Shown here piece after piece: positions 36,632-48,300 of a stretch of DNA of 64,000 nt (positions within the stretch are counted from its first letter, which is position 1; the number at the start of each line of letters is the position of its first letter). This DNA is from Prinia subflava. Lineage: Eukaryota; Chordata; Aves; Passeriformes; Cisticolidae. Location of the stretch: positions 45,268,767 through 45,332,766 of the forward strand of contig NC_086251.1 in assembly GCF_021018805.1 (NCBI RefSeq), given 5' to 3'. The notes below the pieces were generated by a model. It saw nothing but the letters and a program-made list of their open reading frames with translations. It was not told where the DNA came from and made no database searches. A program made the position numbers and the translations under genes.

Positions 36632-39600
36632 ATTGTGTTCCATATTCCCTAGCACCACTTCTTTTTCATTCTTGCAGCAGATGCAGAGCTGAGTTGCAAA
36701 GAGAACAACTAATTGCAATAATGATGAATCTTGTTAATTTATGGAGGAACACATTCCTTAAGTGTGATTACTTGTTATTTTGAGAAACTTTGCTGTCACA
36801 TTTTTTCACTTCTTAAACATCTTCAAACATTAATGTGATTATCTTGAAAACTACTAAACTAAGGAACACCCTTTTATTCAGAAATTATGGCTGAATTTTG
36901 ATAATTATATTTTACATTATATGTCAGGAGAAATATCAGAGTAATTGTAATACTAAATGCAACACAAAATTTAAGTTTTGTTTGCAAAGAAGCTTACCAT
37001 GACTGTATATTTGAATGGCATGTTTATAAGAGATTTATTGTTTTTTTGCGGGTTGTATGGCTCAGGGAATATGGTAATTTTAACCTATAGCTACCCAGGA
37101 TATGTATATGCTGATAATATATATACATATACAGGATGAAAATATGTGTAAAAACATGTACAGAGAGAAAGAAACAAATGGAAAGAGAAAGGAGGGTGTA
37201 TATGCTAGGCTAAAACAATCTGGATGGAGAAAAGCATTTGAAAAACAGTGATGAAAAAATATTGTCCCCCAAGCAGGTTTTCTATTTTTGCTAATGTTTT
37301 TAATAATTTTAATGATTTTCATTACATTGAGTCTTAAATAAAGTCAGTGACTTGACATGGCACAAACATTAAATGAGATGAGAATCAGATTTTTTCCAAA
37401 ATGTGGTAAGAAAGTCCCTATTTCTTATAAGTGCTTGAAAACATAACCTATTTAATAATTAATTAAGAATGAAACTAAAAGAATTGCCCCAAATCTCTAG
37501 TACGGGTTCTAAGTATTTTGTTATATTCAGCCAAGTTCTTACTTAATGAATTATTACATGATAATGATATGAAAATATCACTGAAAATCCAAATTTAATT
37601 TACTAATCAGTAGTAACTATTCCTTCAGATAAAAATCTTTAAGTCTTATGTCTGGGAAAAAGGGGAAGCAAGGTTAACATGACAATGAGAACCCTGAATG
37701 GATGCAGCTTAGTAGTCTATCAAAATCGCAGTATACCTCAACTCAAATTTGCTAATGATGTGGAAAAAATTTAAATGCTCCATTCCCTAGCCAATTTGCT
37801 TCTTTATGTGATTTATAACCATTTAAAACAAGAAAATGGCAGCATTTGCACTGGAGGGGAAAAAGAGGTATTTTGAGAGTATTTGGGTACAAGCTGATTT
37901 TCTCTTAGAGTTCATTTGACTGTGGCTTGACAGGTCCCTTTATGATCTGCTTCCACTGCCTGAATGAAAGTAGAAGGTTGGCTGGGTCTTGTCTGAGCTT
38001 GATGGATCAACTCCTCCCACCCTCACTTCCTCCTAAACTGACACAGTTGAATTCTGATGAGGTGGCCCTTTCTCCTTCCATGGCTGCTCAGGGAGTACCC
38101 AAGTTTAACTCATTGTGACAGGCTGTGTGCCAGGTGTCCTTGTGATGTTTATGTCTTCATAATTGTACTGCACTAATGTTGAGCAGCCAAGGGTGAAAAG
38201 TAAATTATTTGGAAGAGTTTCAAGGTTAAGTCTCCTGCATTATCAGCTGCTCCCACCTACTCTTTCATTCCAGACCCCCTCTCCCCAACAAAAAGAAAAT
38301 AACAGGACTGTATTGTGATTTATATCACAATATCATATCATATTTGACCTTGTTCCAATACGACAGGACTCTTATTTCTATTCATCTTTTTTTTAGTCAA
38401 TCCTTTTACCCTGTGTAAGCAGAATGAAATCTATAAAAATATTTTCTTCCTTTTTTCTTTAATACAGGAATTCCAGCTATGCAGCAGTGAGGTATATCTA
38501 GACCACTGTGTTATGGTGTCCTGATACTTTCACACAACATGTTTGTTGTATCTTTTGCTTTTTTTCATGTTGGTTCTTTTAGGAGAAGAACTTTCTCCCA
38601 CTCAAGCTGCTTTGCTTTCTCTAGCAGACTGAGTGATCACCAGAGAAAGGATCTGAGCCGGACTCTCCCATGAGAGGAATGTTGCCAAATCATGCAGTTT
38701 GTATTTTCATTTTACCACTGTCTATTGAATACTTAAATAATTTTCACAGAGCAGAATTATTTCACTTGGGAAAAACCAGAAAAAGACATAGCTCAGGATT
38801 CCAGCTGTTTAATTATTAAAGATCTTTCTTGAAAAATGGGAGAGCCCAGCTGAAATCCTTCCTTCATGCCATATATGGAGAAGCTAGAATTTTGCCCTCA
38901 AAAAACAAGGACAAAAAGCTAACTAAAACCAACTGCTCTCCACTACTTTTAAAAAAGTAGTTTGATGCCTAAGTTCCCTTTGAGAACTCAGGTTTTTTTA
39001 TATAATTCTTATTTTATGTTTTGCTCTATTTCAGCATCACCCTTCCCTATGCATTCAATGATTGCTAGGGAGAAATTTTTGCCTTTTGCAAGTTTTTCTA
39101 GAAGGAAAAACCTTTTATAAAAAATAAAGAGGATACATTTCATTCAACCTATTACTTGCAGTCTCCTGCCCCTTCAGTTTCTGCTGAGCAATCTGGCACG
39201 TTTGCAGTTTCTACAAGCTAGTGACACAATCCTCATTGATGGGCCTCGAATGCTAATAGTCTCTCCCTTATGCAGTGAAATTAAATGGCATCTCTAAGTC
39301 CATCAGGAAAGCTGACAAATACAAACTACATAAGAAAACAGGCCAGAACAACCTCAAGGTGCCAAATGTTGGCAAAGGTTTGTCATATATTAGTGCTTTC
39401 TCTACATGGCTCCTAAGGCCTGCCAGAAGAATTCTCTGAGCTAGGCATAGCTGTCATTTTCATTTGAGTAATGCCCCATGTTGGACAAGGAATAAAGAAT
39501 CTAATAGCTAAAGCACCCCTAACTTCACATGAGCAGCATAAATAGGCTAAAACACAACACAGATTAGCACTGCACAGCTTGAGGTATCACAACCCCTACA

Positions 39601-42600
39601 TGAGCTATGTGAAGTGCAGTGCTTAATGGAACACTTTAGAGCTGTACAGATAGCTGTCCCCATTAGGCATGCCTCTCTCTGGGGCCTGGTAATCTTCACA
39701 GTCACATCTGCTGGGCTGATTTTTGTACATGCATTGATCTTTGTTCAACAAGGTCAACAGGCAAAAGTATTGATCTCTCAAATGCATTATTTCTTAAGGG
39801 AATGCTGCTTGGACTTTTTAGAATCATAAGCTCATCAGAGACAGCACACTGCTAGAATGGCAGATTCTGTGCAAAAACCTGATGGTTAGTTGTTAACTTT
39901 TAACACTCTTGGAGTGTCCTTTCCACCTTAAGCAAGGAAAAAAGAGTACTTATATGCTCACAAGAAAAAAGTATCATGAAATACTTGAAAGAAAAAAAAA
40001 AGGAACAACTTTATTGTCATTTTCTAATGTTTTCTTTCCTTGTTAAATGGCTATAGGAATAATCAACTAACCTGGAATTAAAAAGTAGCTACTGTCCAAA
40101 TACAGAAGAAATTAAGCTTGAAAAAAAAACCAAAAACAAAACCAAATATACACAAGTCTGGAAATTTCTGTCTCCTGTTTAAAGGGTGCTTCTTAGACTT
40201 GTTGGACAGACAAATTTCAATTGTGTCATATCTCCAGAAAGAGAAAAATCTTACCAAAGTTCACATTATTCTCTAGGTAGCAACAGATTTTATTTGGTGT
40301 GGCATTCTGTGGGTATATGTGACAGGCTGGCAGGAGAGGACACTTGGTATTTGTTTGCATTTTGATTTGAATGTCTAAATACAATATGGTGGGAGCAGAA
40401 TCTGGCATCAGGCTTGATGGATACCTCCTTGTGGCCATGTCAGAATAGAGGGATACATATGAGATTATGTGGGTATTAGCAAGAAATCCACCAGCTGCTA
40501 AGAGAAGGTGGTGCTGTTTCAACCTCCAACCTTCTAAAGATTCCCTTGCTCTTTTGGAGATCACTAATTCTTTTTGTTTCTTGCTGGGTTTTGATAAAGA
40601 AAACCCACAGAGTCGAGAAGTTTACTGTTGCTCTTATCTAGTGAAGAAATATGACTCCATAATTTTGTCTTGTCTCTCAGTAAACCATGATATCTCATTT
40701 GTTTATTTCTGTTTCTGCTGCCTAAAGCTTTTCCTGTACTCCATCAACATGTCCATAGTTTGTTTTAAAAAGTTAATATTGGAAGCAGATGAAAAACTCC
40801 CATTGAGTTCCACAACATGACAGTGAGAATAATCACATACATTCTTCCAACAATCGTTTTATTAAGAATATCCACATTTTCCTCTTAAATTTAAAAACAC
40901 TGATAGACTTCACCCATATTGCTTAGCTGCTTCTTTGTTTTCTTTCCTCACTTAAGTTCCATGCTGTCTGAAAACCATCTGAAAGCCATCCTGTGTCTCT
41001 GCTTCATTGACTTACCACTCCATTGCAATTCTCAACTGAAAAGAAATTCAGTTTCTCTGCTACCTAACCAGGGCCTGATTCTAATCTCTGAGCAATTCTG
41101 TATCAGTGTAAAGCATATTGATTTTAGTAGTGCTAGTTTCAATTTACACCACTGATAGAGGGATGTGACTGTGGATATAATTTCTCTCTTTCCATTGTTA
41201 ATACTGTTATCTTACCCTGGAAGAGTATTATCTACCTCTGTAAAGCCTGTGGGATGCAATCTGTAAAACCACACTATACATAATAAAGTTGAATTGTTAT
41301 GTTTTGACTTGCTTTAAAGATAAAGCAGTAGATTTTTATACCAGTCTTAACTAGATCTTCCCTTCTGTATTGATTTGTTTAGACAGCCAAGTGTGAAGAA
41401 TGTGTGAGATGACTGTAATAGTTTATTAATATTATATGGTCTATTTGCTTGCCTGATTATTATAGTTGTGTTTTTCCTAGAGATTACAAGACGGTTAATT
41501 CAAGCAGAAAGTCCTTTCTGAGCAGGGGCAATGGTTTATTTACAAACTTAAAGAGGCAGTTCAGGTACGACAAGGCATGAGATTTACCTTTAACTACTCC
41601 ACATTTAATAACATTAAATTATACATTGGAACCCTGTTATAGATGGAAAAGAGAAACTAAGAAATATCAGAGAACAGCAGCTGAAGGAGGGAAGATAAGC
41701 AGACTCTTAAGAAACAAACTGAACACCAATCTGTATGGTCATTGGAGAGGTCAGGGCTTTGTACATAATCATGTAGATTTTATACTAAATTAGAAAGAAC
41801 ATCTTGTCCTTTTTAATTTTTTTGTGTTTTGCTCAGCCACATTATTCAAAAATAATTCCCTAGCACTCTATAAAGTGCTGCTTTAGTCCTAATTCATCTC
41901 AGACAGCTTGTTTCCTGCATCTATTTCTGCCCAAGTTCTTCCCAAAGGCATCTGTCCTCTTCTGTTTCTGTCTTGAATCTGTTCCTCTTTTGGTACATTC
42001 TTTGGTTCATCCATTTCTTTTGGCTACTAGAGAGGGCTTTGGGTCATTTTTCACACAAAATTATTCTCTTTGTTCCACTCTATCCCCTGTAATGCAGTGT
42101 AAGACTTATTTGATCATAGCTCCTGGGAAAAAATCTTCTGTAAGAGTGGGAATCCCCATGAGATTTACTAAGTTCTCCCATATGGCACTCTATCACTGGG
42201 GCCAACTGAAAGAATATCACTCTGATTACTTCAGTCTTACTTCAGACTGGATGAAATGGAGGGCTGCAGTAAGAGAGCATGGAGGGGACAGACTGAAACC
42301 ATCTTTGATTTGTACGTCTGCAGAAGGTAACTAGGAATGCTTAAAGCATTTAATATCAGTGTTATCCATTATTAATTTCTCTTATTCCATTATAATTATG
42401 TTATTCCATCATTCATGAGCTGATTTGGAGCCTTTTTATTCTATTATCTTTGACATGCAGAGGTACTCACTGAGAAATATGAAAGAATATTTTTCACAGG
42501 AGCTTATTTGTAAACTGCTGGCTTTGTGTATTCACTGTTTGGTGTTTGCTATTCACAACATGCAAGAGATCACCTAAACCTAATGTCATTGTTTCTGCAT

Positions 42601-42897
42601 CCTCACTAGATGACTACAAATTTATAAGCAGAGGACTAACCAAGGCTATATAATGAGATTTTCATACCAAGCAAAAAAGACTTGTTTTTAAATAACTATA
42701 ACAGTCCATGTTGAGATACTGTTAATTTTATTTTTTCAGTGTCTGTCCATCAGTTTTTTTCATTGTCTTGATACATGAATATCAGGCTAAAATATGAAAG
42801 TAGAAAATACAAAATGTAGAATCATTTTTAAAAACCCTAAAAGTATAAAAAGCAGAGAATTAAATCAGTGTTCTATCCACCAATTTTATAGAATTGA
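36632..42897. other. AT-rich sequence without a supported gene
   Basis: No recognisable domains in the short open frames (longest 117 codons at 40467-40820, no motif). One short hairpin near 38311 is listed separately. A stretch at 41490-41800 with a reversed polyadenylation-like signal was considered as an LTR but shows no TG/CA ends or target duplication. Confidence 0.6.
38311..38332. repeat. short perfect inverted repeat
   Basis: 9-bp perfect arms (tattgtgat and atcacaata) around a 4-nt loop, in a highly AT-rich context. Could be chance. Confidence 0.85.
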
Positions 42898-43445
42898 TGT
42901 CCTGATTTCAGGTGAGATAGAGTTAATTTTCTTCTGAGTAGCTGCCAAAGTGCTGTTTTGGATTGAGTGGAAGAAAAGAGTTGACAATACGCTGCTGGTT
43001 TAGTTGTTGCTGTGCAGTGCCTAGCCTAAGTCTAGGGCTTTTCAGTTTCCCATGCTCTGCCAGCAAGCAGGTGCACAACAAGCCAGGAGAGAGCACAGCC
43101 AGGACAGCTGACTGCAACTGGCCAGAGAGATATTCCATATCAAAGAGCACCATGCCTAGTAGATGAACTGGGGGGTTTTGCCCAGGAGGGCCTGATTGCT
43201 GCTGGGGAATGGGCTGGGCATTTTATTGCTCATTACTTTTCTTTTTTATTTACTTTTCTATTTTATTCCCCTCCCTCTTTTTCTTTTTCATTATTAATTT
43301 TTTCCTGATGTTAAAAAGTTTTTAGCTTAACCCACAGGTCCTAATTTTTCTGATTCTCTTCCCCATCCCTCTGGAGATGGAGGTAGTAGAGGAGACAGGA
43401 AAGGTGTCTAGTACTTTATTTGATGGCTGGGGTTAAAACACAGTA
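42898..43445 (+). mobile_element. avian ERV LTR, plus strand (ERVL-like)
   Basis: Begins TGTCCTGATTTCAG and continues through blocks typical of a common avian LTR family: 'gatagagttaattttcttc', 'tttagttgttgctgtgcagt', 'ttttcagtttcccatgctct', 'agccaggacagctgactgc' and 'agagatattccatatcaa'. It then has a C/T-rich stretch (43230-43300) and ends 'tggctggggttaaaacacagta', corresponding to the usual 'ggctggggttaaaccacgaca' terminus. The expected TATA region near 43160 reads 'tagtagatgaactgggggg', which is degenerate. About 548 bp, no internal retroviral sequence beside it, so a solo LTR. Target duplications are not clear. The class is inferred from similarity to recalled avian LTRs. Confidence 0.82.
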
Positions 43446-44905
43446 ACTGGATTGTTTTTTTAAATTCATTTTCAAGGGCAGTTAATCCAGTGAAGTCAGA
43501 TTTATAAATTGAAGAAGATGGACATGCTCCAAAAGTAGGCAGAACTAAAATTTCAATCACGTTCTCCTTTTCACATCTTAAAAATTCCCATGGATCGCCT
43601 ATAATTTAACCTAACCAAATGAAAAACCTCATAAAGATGAAAATTCTCTTGCTTTCTACATAAATTTATGTATTTCAGGGATGATAACAAACAAGAACTG
43701 TGAGACCTGCTTCACTGAAGCTAATGGAAAATTTTCTGTAGAATTCCATGGTTTCTTAAATAACGCACTGGAACTTCAGCAACATCCTTGCAAATTAATG
43801 AAATTTAGATTCTATGTTGTGAGGCTGTAGATGAAAGAGCTTTGTGAATGCTTGCTACTTATAGAGCAGATGAGAAAAAAATCTGCTATTAATATTGCAG
43901 AGGTAAGAATGTCTATAAAAAAATCAGGACTTTATATAATCTCTGTCAATTGTATTTTGAATTATGAAAAGACAACAAGGAAGTAATTAAGCCTGAGCTA
44001 TTCAGTGTTTGTTCAATATTTTTTTCATGAAGGTAGAAAGTTAACATTATGACCTATAGCTATCAATATTTTGTGCTAGTAACAGTAATGTTGGGAATAA
44101 GATATAGATTAAACCATTATAACATGACAAAGGTTAGTAGATTATCATAGGAATAATTTATAAAATGCATTTAGAGAAAAAGAAATTCAATTTAAATTAA
44201 ATTTTGTACCACAATTTGCAATTTTGGGATACGGCTGTCACTGTGATTTTTTAAGGTTTGTTAAAAATTCTTTATTCAGTACTATTCATGTTTAAATTCT
44301 GCAGAACTATTCAATAAGACTTTGAGGAAGAATGTATGTCATAAAACACTCATTTACCCAAAACTATTTTCAATAGAATGAGAGAATTTTTCTAGCAACT
44401 GATATGAAAGATACTTCCAAAACAAACAAGCAAGTGTTGGTGCTGCTTTTAATCTTTTTTTTTCTTTTTTTGAGTGAACAGTATTGTAATTTATCCTATG
44501 TCAAAATTACCTGAAGCAGTATGGAACAGCATCAGAGATTTATGCAGTCCTTACTCTTCCTAGGGTGCACACCTGCTGTCTACCTCTACATGGGTTGACA
44601 TTTTGATGGATACAGGTCAGGCAACCACTGCTGGTCAATAATTTCAGTTATCCATAGGTGGTTTCAATCATAACTAATTTATTATTTCGTACATCTGGAC
44701 TGATGTTATTGCCCTCTCGTCTCAGTGCCCTCATGTAAATAACTCTGGATAAAGTAAGTGATGCAAAACAGAATGACAGAAAAAAAAAAGATTTATCTGT
44801 CATGATTTTAATTATCATCTTCATTACTCAGTTCAGTCGAAATTGTTCCTACATATGTAATGATTTACAAGGTGCAAGGGGCTAATATCTTTCTTGCTTA
44901 TAATA

Positions 44906-45050
44906 CCCTTATAACTCTAGTGAGTGTTTTAATGCATCAAAACTCTCTGCCTCTGTGAGCTGGAGAATTATTGTTGTCTTCACCTTGCAGATGAGAAACT
45001 CCACTTATACAAGACTGGATTTGAAATCTGCTGCTCAACCAGGAACCACA
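44906..45050 (-). mobile_element. possible MIR-type SINE remnant
   Basis: In order, the plus strand shows 'attattgttgtcttcacctt', 'gcagatgagaaact' and 'gactggatttgaaat', matching the antisense MIR core ('attatccccattttacagatgaggaaact ... gggatttgaac' type). Strong divergence and missing middle blocks keep this tentative. MIR-like SINEs are ancient in amniotes and survive as faint remnants in birds. Confidence 0.4.
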
Positions 45051-46338
45051 ACTGGATCTCTCATGTCTCAGAACACCATCCAGGCACCTACATGATTGTC
45101 TGCCTCTGTTTAGCTACCTTCTTACAAGGTTCATTATTTACTATTCCGTATTTACTCAAAGATGGTTTCTCTGGAGGGAAGACGATGAACCACTTTTTCC
45201 ATAAATTCCACAAATCAATGACATTAATATGACAGGTGCAGGTGACAATCTAATCAGTACTATGCAGAATGATGAAGAGTAATCAAAACTCATAGCTGAA
45301 ATTCAGAAACTGTAGTGATGGTGCAGATAGGTTTAACATTATTATTGTGGACAACTTAGACCAGAATGAGCAATGGTGAGAGAAGTGTTTTCTCCCATGC
45401 GGTTCTTGGAGACAGTGGGACAATTCCAACATTGAGCTTTGTGAAAATCTATAAAACACTACAAGATGTTTGAAGTACATGAAAAAAGTTAAAGAAATAT
45501 TTTTTTATTTCTCAATCATCCTTGATTTTGAATGCATAAGACAAATATTTTCCATACATATTTGGAAGTCACTCCCAAGTAGTAATAAATCTGAAATCAA
45601 CAATAAATTTAGCTTTCATTACAACCAAATATAAAGTACATCTGTACTAGAAGTTATTTAATGGCATAATCCTGCAATAGAACAATCTTTGTAAAGATTG
45701 AAACTCTTCTGATTTTCATGCCTCTATACAAGCTTTCTTCATTCCACTTCTGAGTCTTTGCTTTTTCATAGTGTCATCCAGAATTATTAAAGTGGTTAAG
45801 ATTTCTTAAACATAGCTGGGTGAAGTACAAGAACATTCCTGTCTTTTTAATAGCTCATGAACAAGCAGAACTATGCTCTGGAGGACTAAGATCTGATAAA
45901 GTGCTTCCTCAAATGAGATGATTTGATGAGATAAAGGATTCTTCAGACAAGTGAAATGAGGCAGCTCTAATTTTTTTCAACTTCAGGAAAGTGTTTGAGA
46001 TAATTCCTTCCTACTGTAGAGCAAAGACCTTTAGATATCGGGAAACTGTACACCAAAAAAAAAAAAAAAACAATAAAAAAGATCAGACTTAAAAAGCATG
46101 ATTTTTTCATTAACCATACTGCCCGCGATATGAAGGAATTTTTTTTTTTTCACTGACGTGCACCTGCTCCTTTCTAAATTATTAAGCTCCCATTAATTAC
46201 TTAAGTGAACATCTCCAGACTGATATTCTTGTAAAAAGAGCATTTTCATTTGTTAAAATAAAGATGGCTACAATAGAGGGTGGTTTTTTTTCTCTAAGTT
46301 CTAATGGATTTATTACCTCTTAAATGTCTGCTTTACAG

Positions 46339-46492
46339 AAAAGGACTGAAGGTAGTGGATATTTTGCTTGACAAACTGATAGCATGTAACTTTCAGAAAT
46401 ACATTGAAAGCCATGTAGAAGTCATGGGACGGAATCTTCATCCTAATTCTTCTTATGAAGATAGAAATTATATTCCTGCACTGCAAGGGAAG
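46339..46492 (+). other. candidate exon, unrecognised
   Basis: A possible acceptor (pyrimidine-rich 'tctgctttacag' ending at 46338) and a strong donor (GGAAG|GTGAGC, GT at 46493) bracket 154 bp. The frame open from 46304 continues through it and includes VVDILLDKLIACNFQKYIES. I do not recognise the protein. Such pairs occur by chance at this scale, so this is a weak call; it could belong to a non-coding transcript or to nothing. Confidence 0.18.
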
Positions 46493-47955
46493 GTGAGCAG
46501 TGAGCTGAGCACCACAGTAGCACAGGTGGGAGCAGTAACCTCGCTGACCAAACAGCCTGTCTGGGTCAGAACGGAGCTCAGAGACTGATCAGCAAGGCTG
46601 CAGCAGGGAGGTGGGTCCAAGGCCAAGCTGGGCAGCCAGACCAGGGAGTCTGGATCAAATTCACCGGGGTGCAAGCTCAGGCACAGGCAGAACTTCTACA
46701 CAGCTGGGGTATAACACAGGTTGGGGCAGTGTTAAGTCTCAGTTTACAAGCAGCTCTGAAAGGAAAGGAGGGGCAGGACCTTATTCCCAGCTTTCCTCAC
46801 AGGAGTTCCTATCACCAAAGTCCAACTTGGACTCAGACAGCTTAACTCTGTAGCATTTCCACATGAATTTCTAAAAGCAGGATGATCTCTGGGCCCCAGC
46901 AGCTGGAATACAGGAAGGCTTGGAAACAATCACAACATATGAACCTTGTCTATTTCTGGGGAACAAGTAATTTCGTATTAAATTCTGAAGGATGTAGCAC
47001 TTCCCCCCCACAGTCTCCAGAATTTCCAACTGTAACCTGTGCTGATACTTAATTAATATCAATACTTAGTTAATTAAGGAAACACAGTTATTCCATCACA
47101 GTGAAAACTTAAAGAACAGGAACAAGGGCAACAGGAGACTGTGAAATATTAGTGGGGAAAGGGTTAAATCCCAAGGAAAGGCTGTCAGTTTGCAACAGAA
47201 ATATTGCAACATCAAAGAGACATTGTGGGAATGCACAAATGGTATGGGATGCACCTGTGGCAATGAAAAGCAGATTTTAATTTGACAAGAGGGCTTGAAT
47301 GTGTTGCCTTCCATCTAAACTTGCCTTTGGCTGTGCAAATCGGTCTTTGTACTGGGACCTGCCCAAGTCTCCAGCTACAGCTCCTCCTGAGCTCTTGGAA
47401 GGGCAAAGGAGCAAGTTATGAGTGTCTGCACATGCTGCTGCCTCTGGCTTCCAAACTGCTCTGTGTAGAAGAATGCAGTAAGTCCAACTCCTCTTTAGCA
47501 ATTTTGTCTCTCTGCCTGCTATTTCTCCTCCTTAGCAAGACAGAGACAAAATAGAAAATCTTTGCTACTATAAAGTAGTCATAAAAAAGAAAACTCAGAA
47601 ACTTTCATTCCCTCCTTCCATCTCTTCCAATTTTTGTTTGCATGGTCTTCATTATGTTTTTTGAAAAATGAGTGGAAAAAGTAATTCACTCATATCCAAA
47701 GTGAAAGGAATCTTTCAAAGCTCTAATGAAAGAGAAAGTGCTTTAGGTCAGTCTGTTTATGCAAAGTTAGGATCACCTGTAACCGTGCAAATGACAGCAA
47801 AACTAAGGACCTGCTGCAGAACTTATGTCAGCTTCTGAAAAAATCTTCATGGTCTGCTTATTAGCTTTCTGGAAGAGAACATTAGAGAGGCTGTTCACAG
47901 CTTGTGTTTGGAATTACAAGAACAGCCACATTGAAATGCCACAAACCAGGCAGAT

Positions 47956-47961
47956 CTTCAG
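47956..47961. repeat. left target-site duplication (CTTCAG) of the 48 kb LTR
   Basis: CTTCAG here is repeated exactly at 48295-48300, immediately outside the two ends of the LTR. Six bases is the duplication size of ERVK-like and alpha/betaretroviral integrases. Confidence 0.9.
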
Positions 47962-48197
47962 TGTGGGGCTGACATTGGTCTGAATTTAGGCTTCAGGCTC
48001 TGCCAGTGTCTGTGTGAAAGGCAGGCGAGCAACTTTCTTGTGTTAGCCTGAGAAATCTTAAGGAGGAATTCAAACAAACCTTGGGGAGTGAGAAACCATC
48101 TGCAGGTGGTGTTTTTTCCAACATGTTTACAAAAGTAATATTTACAAAAGGGTGTAGACACTGAATAACCAATCATGTTCTTTGTACCGAACTACTC

Positions 48198-48205
48198 TAT
48201 AAAAG
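48198..48205 (+). promoter_or_regulatory. LTR TATA box
   Basis: TATAAAAG, 21 bases upstream of AATAAA inside the 47962-48294 LTR. It is a canonical match. Activity is not shown by sequence. Confidence 0.75.
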
Positions 48206-48218
48206 CAGAATTTAGAAG

Positions 48219-48224
48219 AATAAA
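48219..48224 (+). promoter_or_regulatory. LTR polyadenylation signal
   Basis: Canonical AATAAA placed about 20 bases after the TATA box, as in compact avian ERVK-type LTRs, where the signal lies close to or upstream of the start of R. Confidence 0.75.
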
Positions 48225-48294
48225 GTTTGCTCTCATCTTTACCATCATGGAGAGTCATGTTGTTATTTCTGTGCCGTCCGGAGTCATAACAACA

Positions 48295-48300
48295 CTTCAG
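48295..48300. repeat. right target-site duplication (CTTCAG)
   Basis: Exact copy of 47956-47961, directly after the terminal CA of the LTR. Confidence 0.9.

Larger units (their letters stand above)
43446..47955. other. AT-rich sequence, no supported gene
   Basis: Contains a MIR-like remnant (44906-45050), a possible exon (46339-46492) and a moderately GC-rich stretch (about 46480-46860) that I cannot assign. Poly-A (46055-46070) and poly-T (about 46139-46150) runs flank an AT-rich spacer. No domain-bearing open frame. Confidence 0.6.
47962..48294 (+). mobile_element. solo ERVK-like LTR with intact target-site duplication
   Basis: A 333-bp element starting TGTGGGG and ending AACAACA, flanked by perfect 6-bp direct repeats. 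On the plus strand it has a compact LTR layout: U3 to about 48225, a TATA box (TATAAAAG, 48198), AATAAA (48219), then about 70 bp of U5-like sequence containing 'ccgtccggagtcataa'. There is no second LTR or retroviral coding sequence nearby, so a full provirus has been reduced to one LTR by homologous recombination. The intact duplication and core signals suggest it is the youngest or best-preserved of the LTRs here. Confidence 0.9.

Noticed and set aside
36109..36783. 224-codon Leu-Ser-Ser-Pro repeat frame and its Glu-Arg-Gly-rich minus-strand partner
   Set aside because: Artefact of the stop-free TCTCC array.
39822..39850. 'tagaatcataagctcatcagagac' style sequence resembling an antisense CR1 tail
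   Set aside because: Only a few bases match, and no CR1 body follows on the right.
41490..41800. Possible LTR (reversed polyadenylation-like signal, mixed composition)
   Set aside because: No TG/CA ends, no inverted termini, no target duplication, and no match to the avian LTRs I recognise.
41990..42334. 114-codon open frame ending near a possible 'gaaggtaac' donor
   Set aside because: No recognisable family; the donor-like word coincides with the stop codon region and no acceptor stands out.
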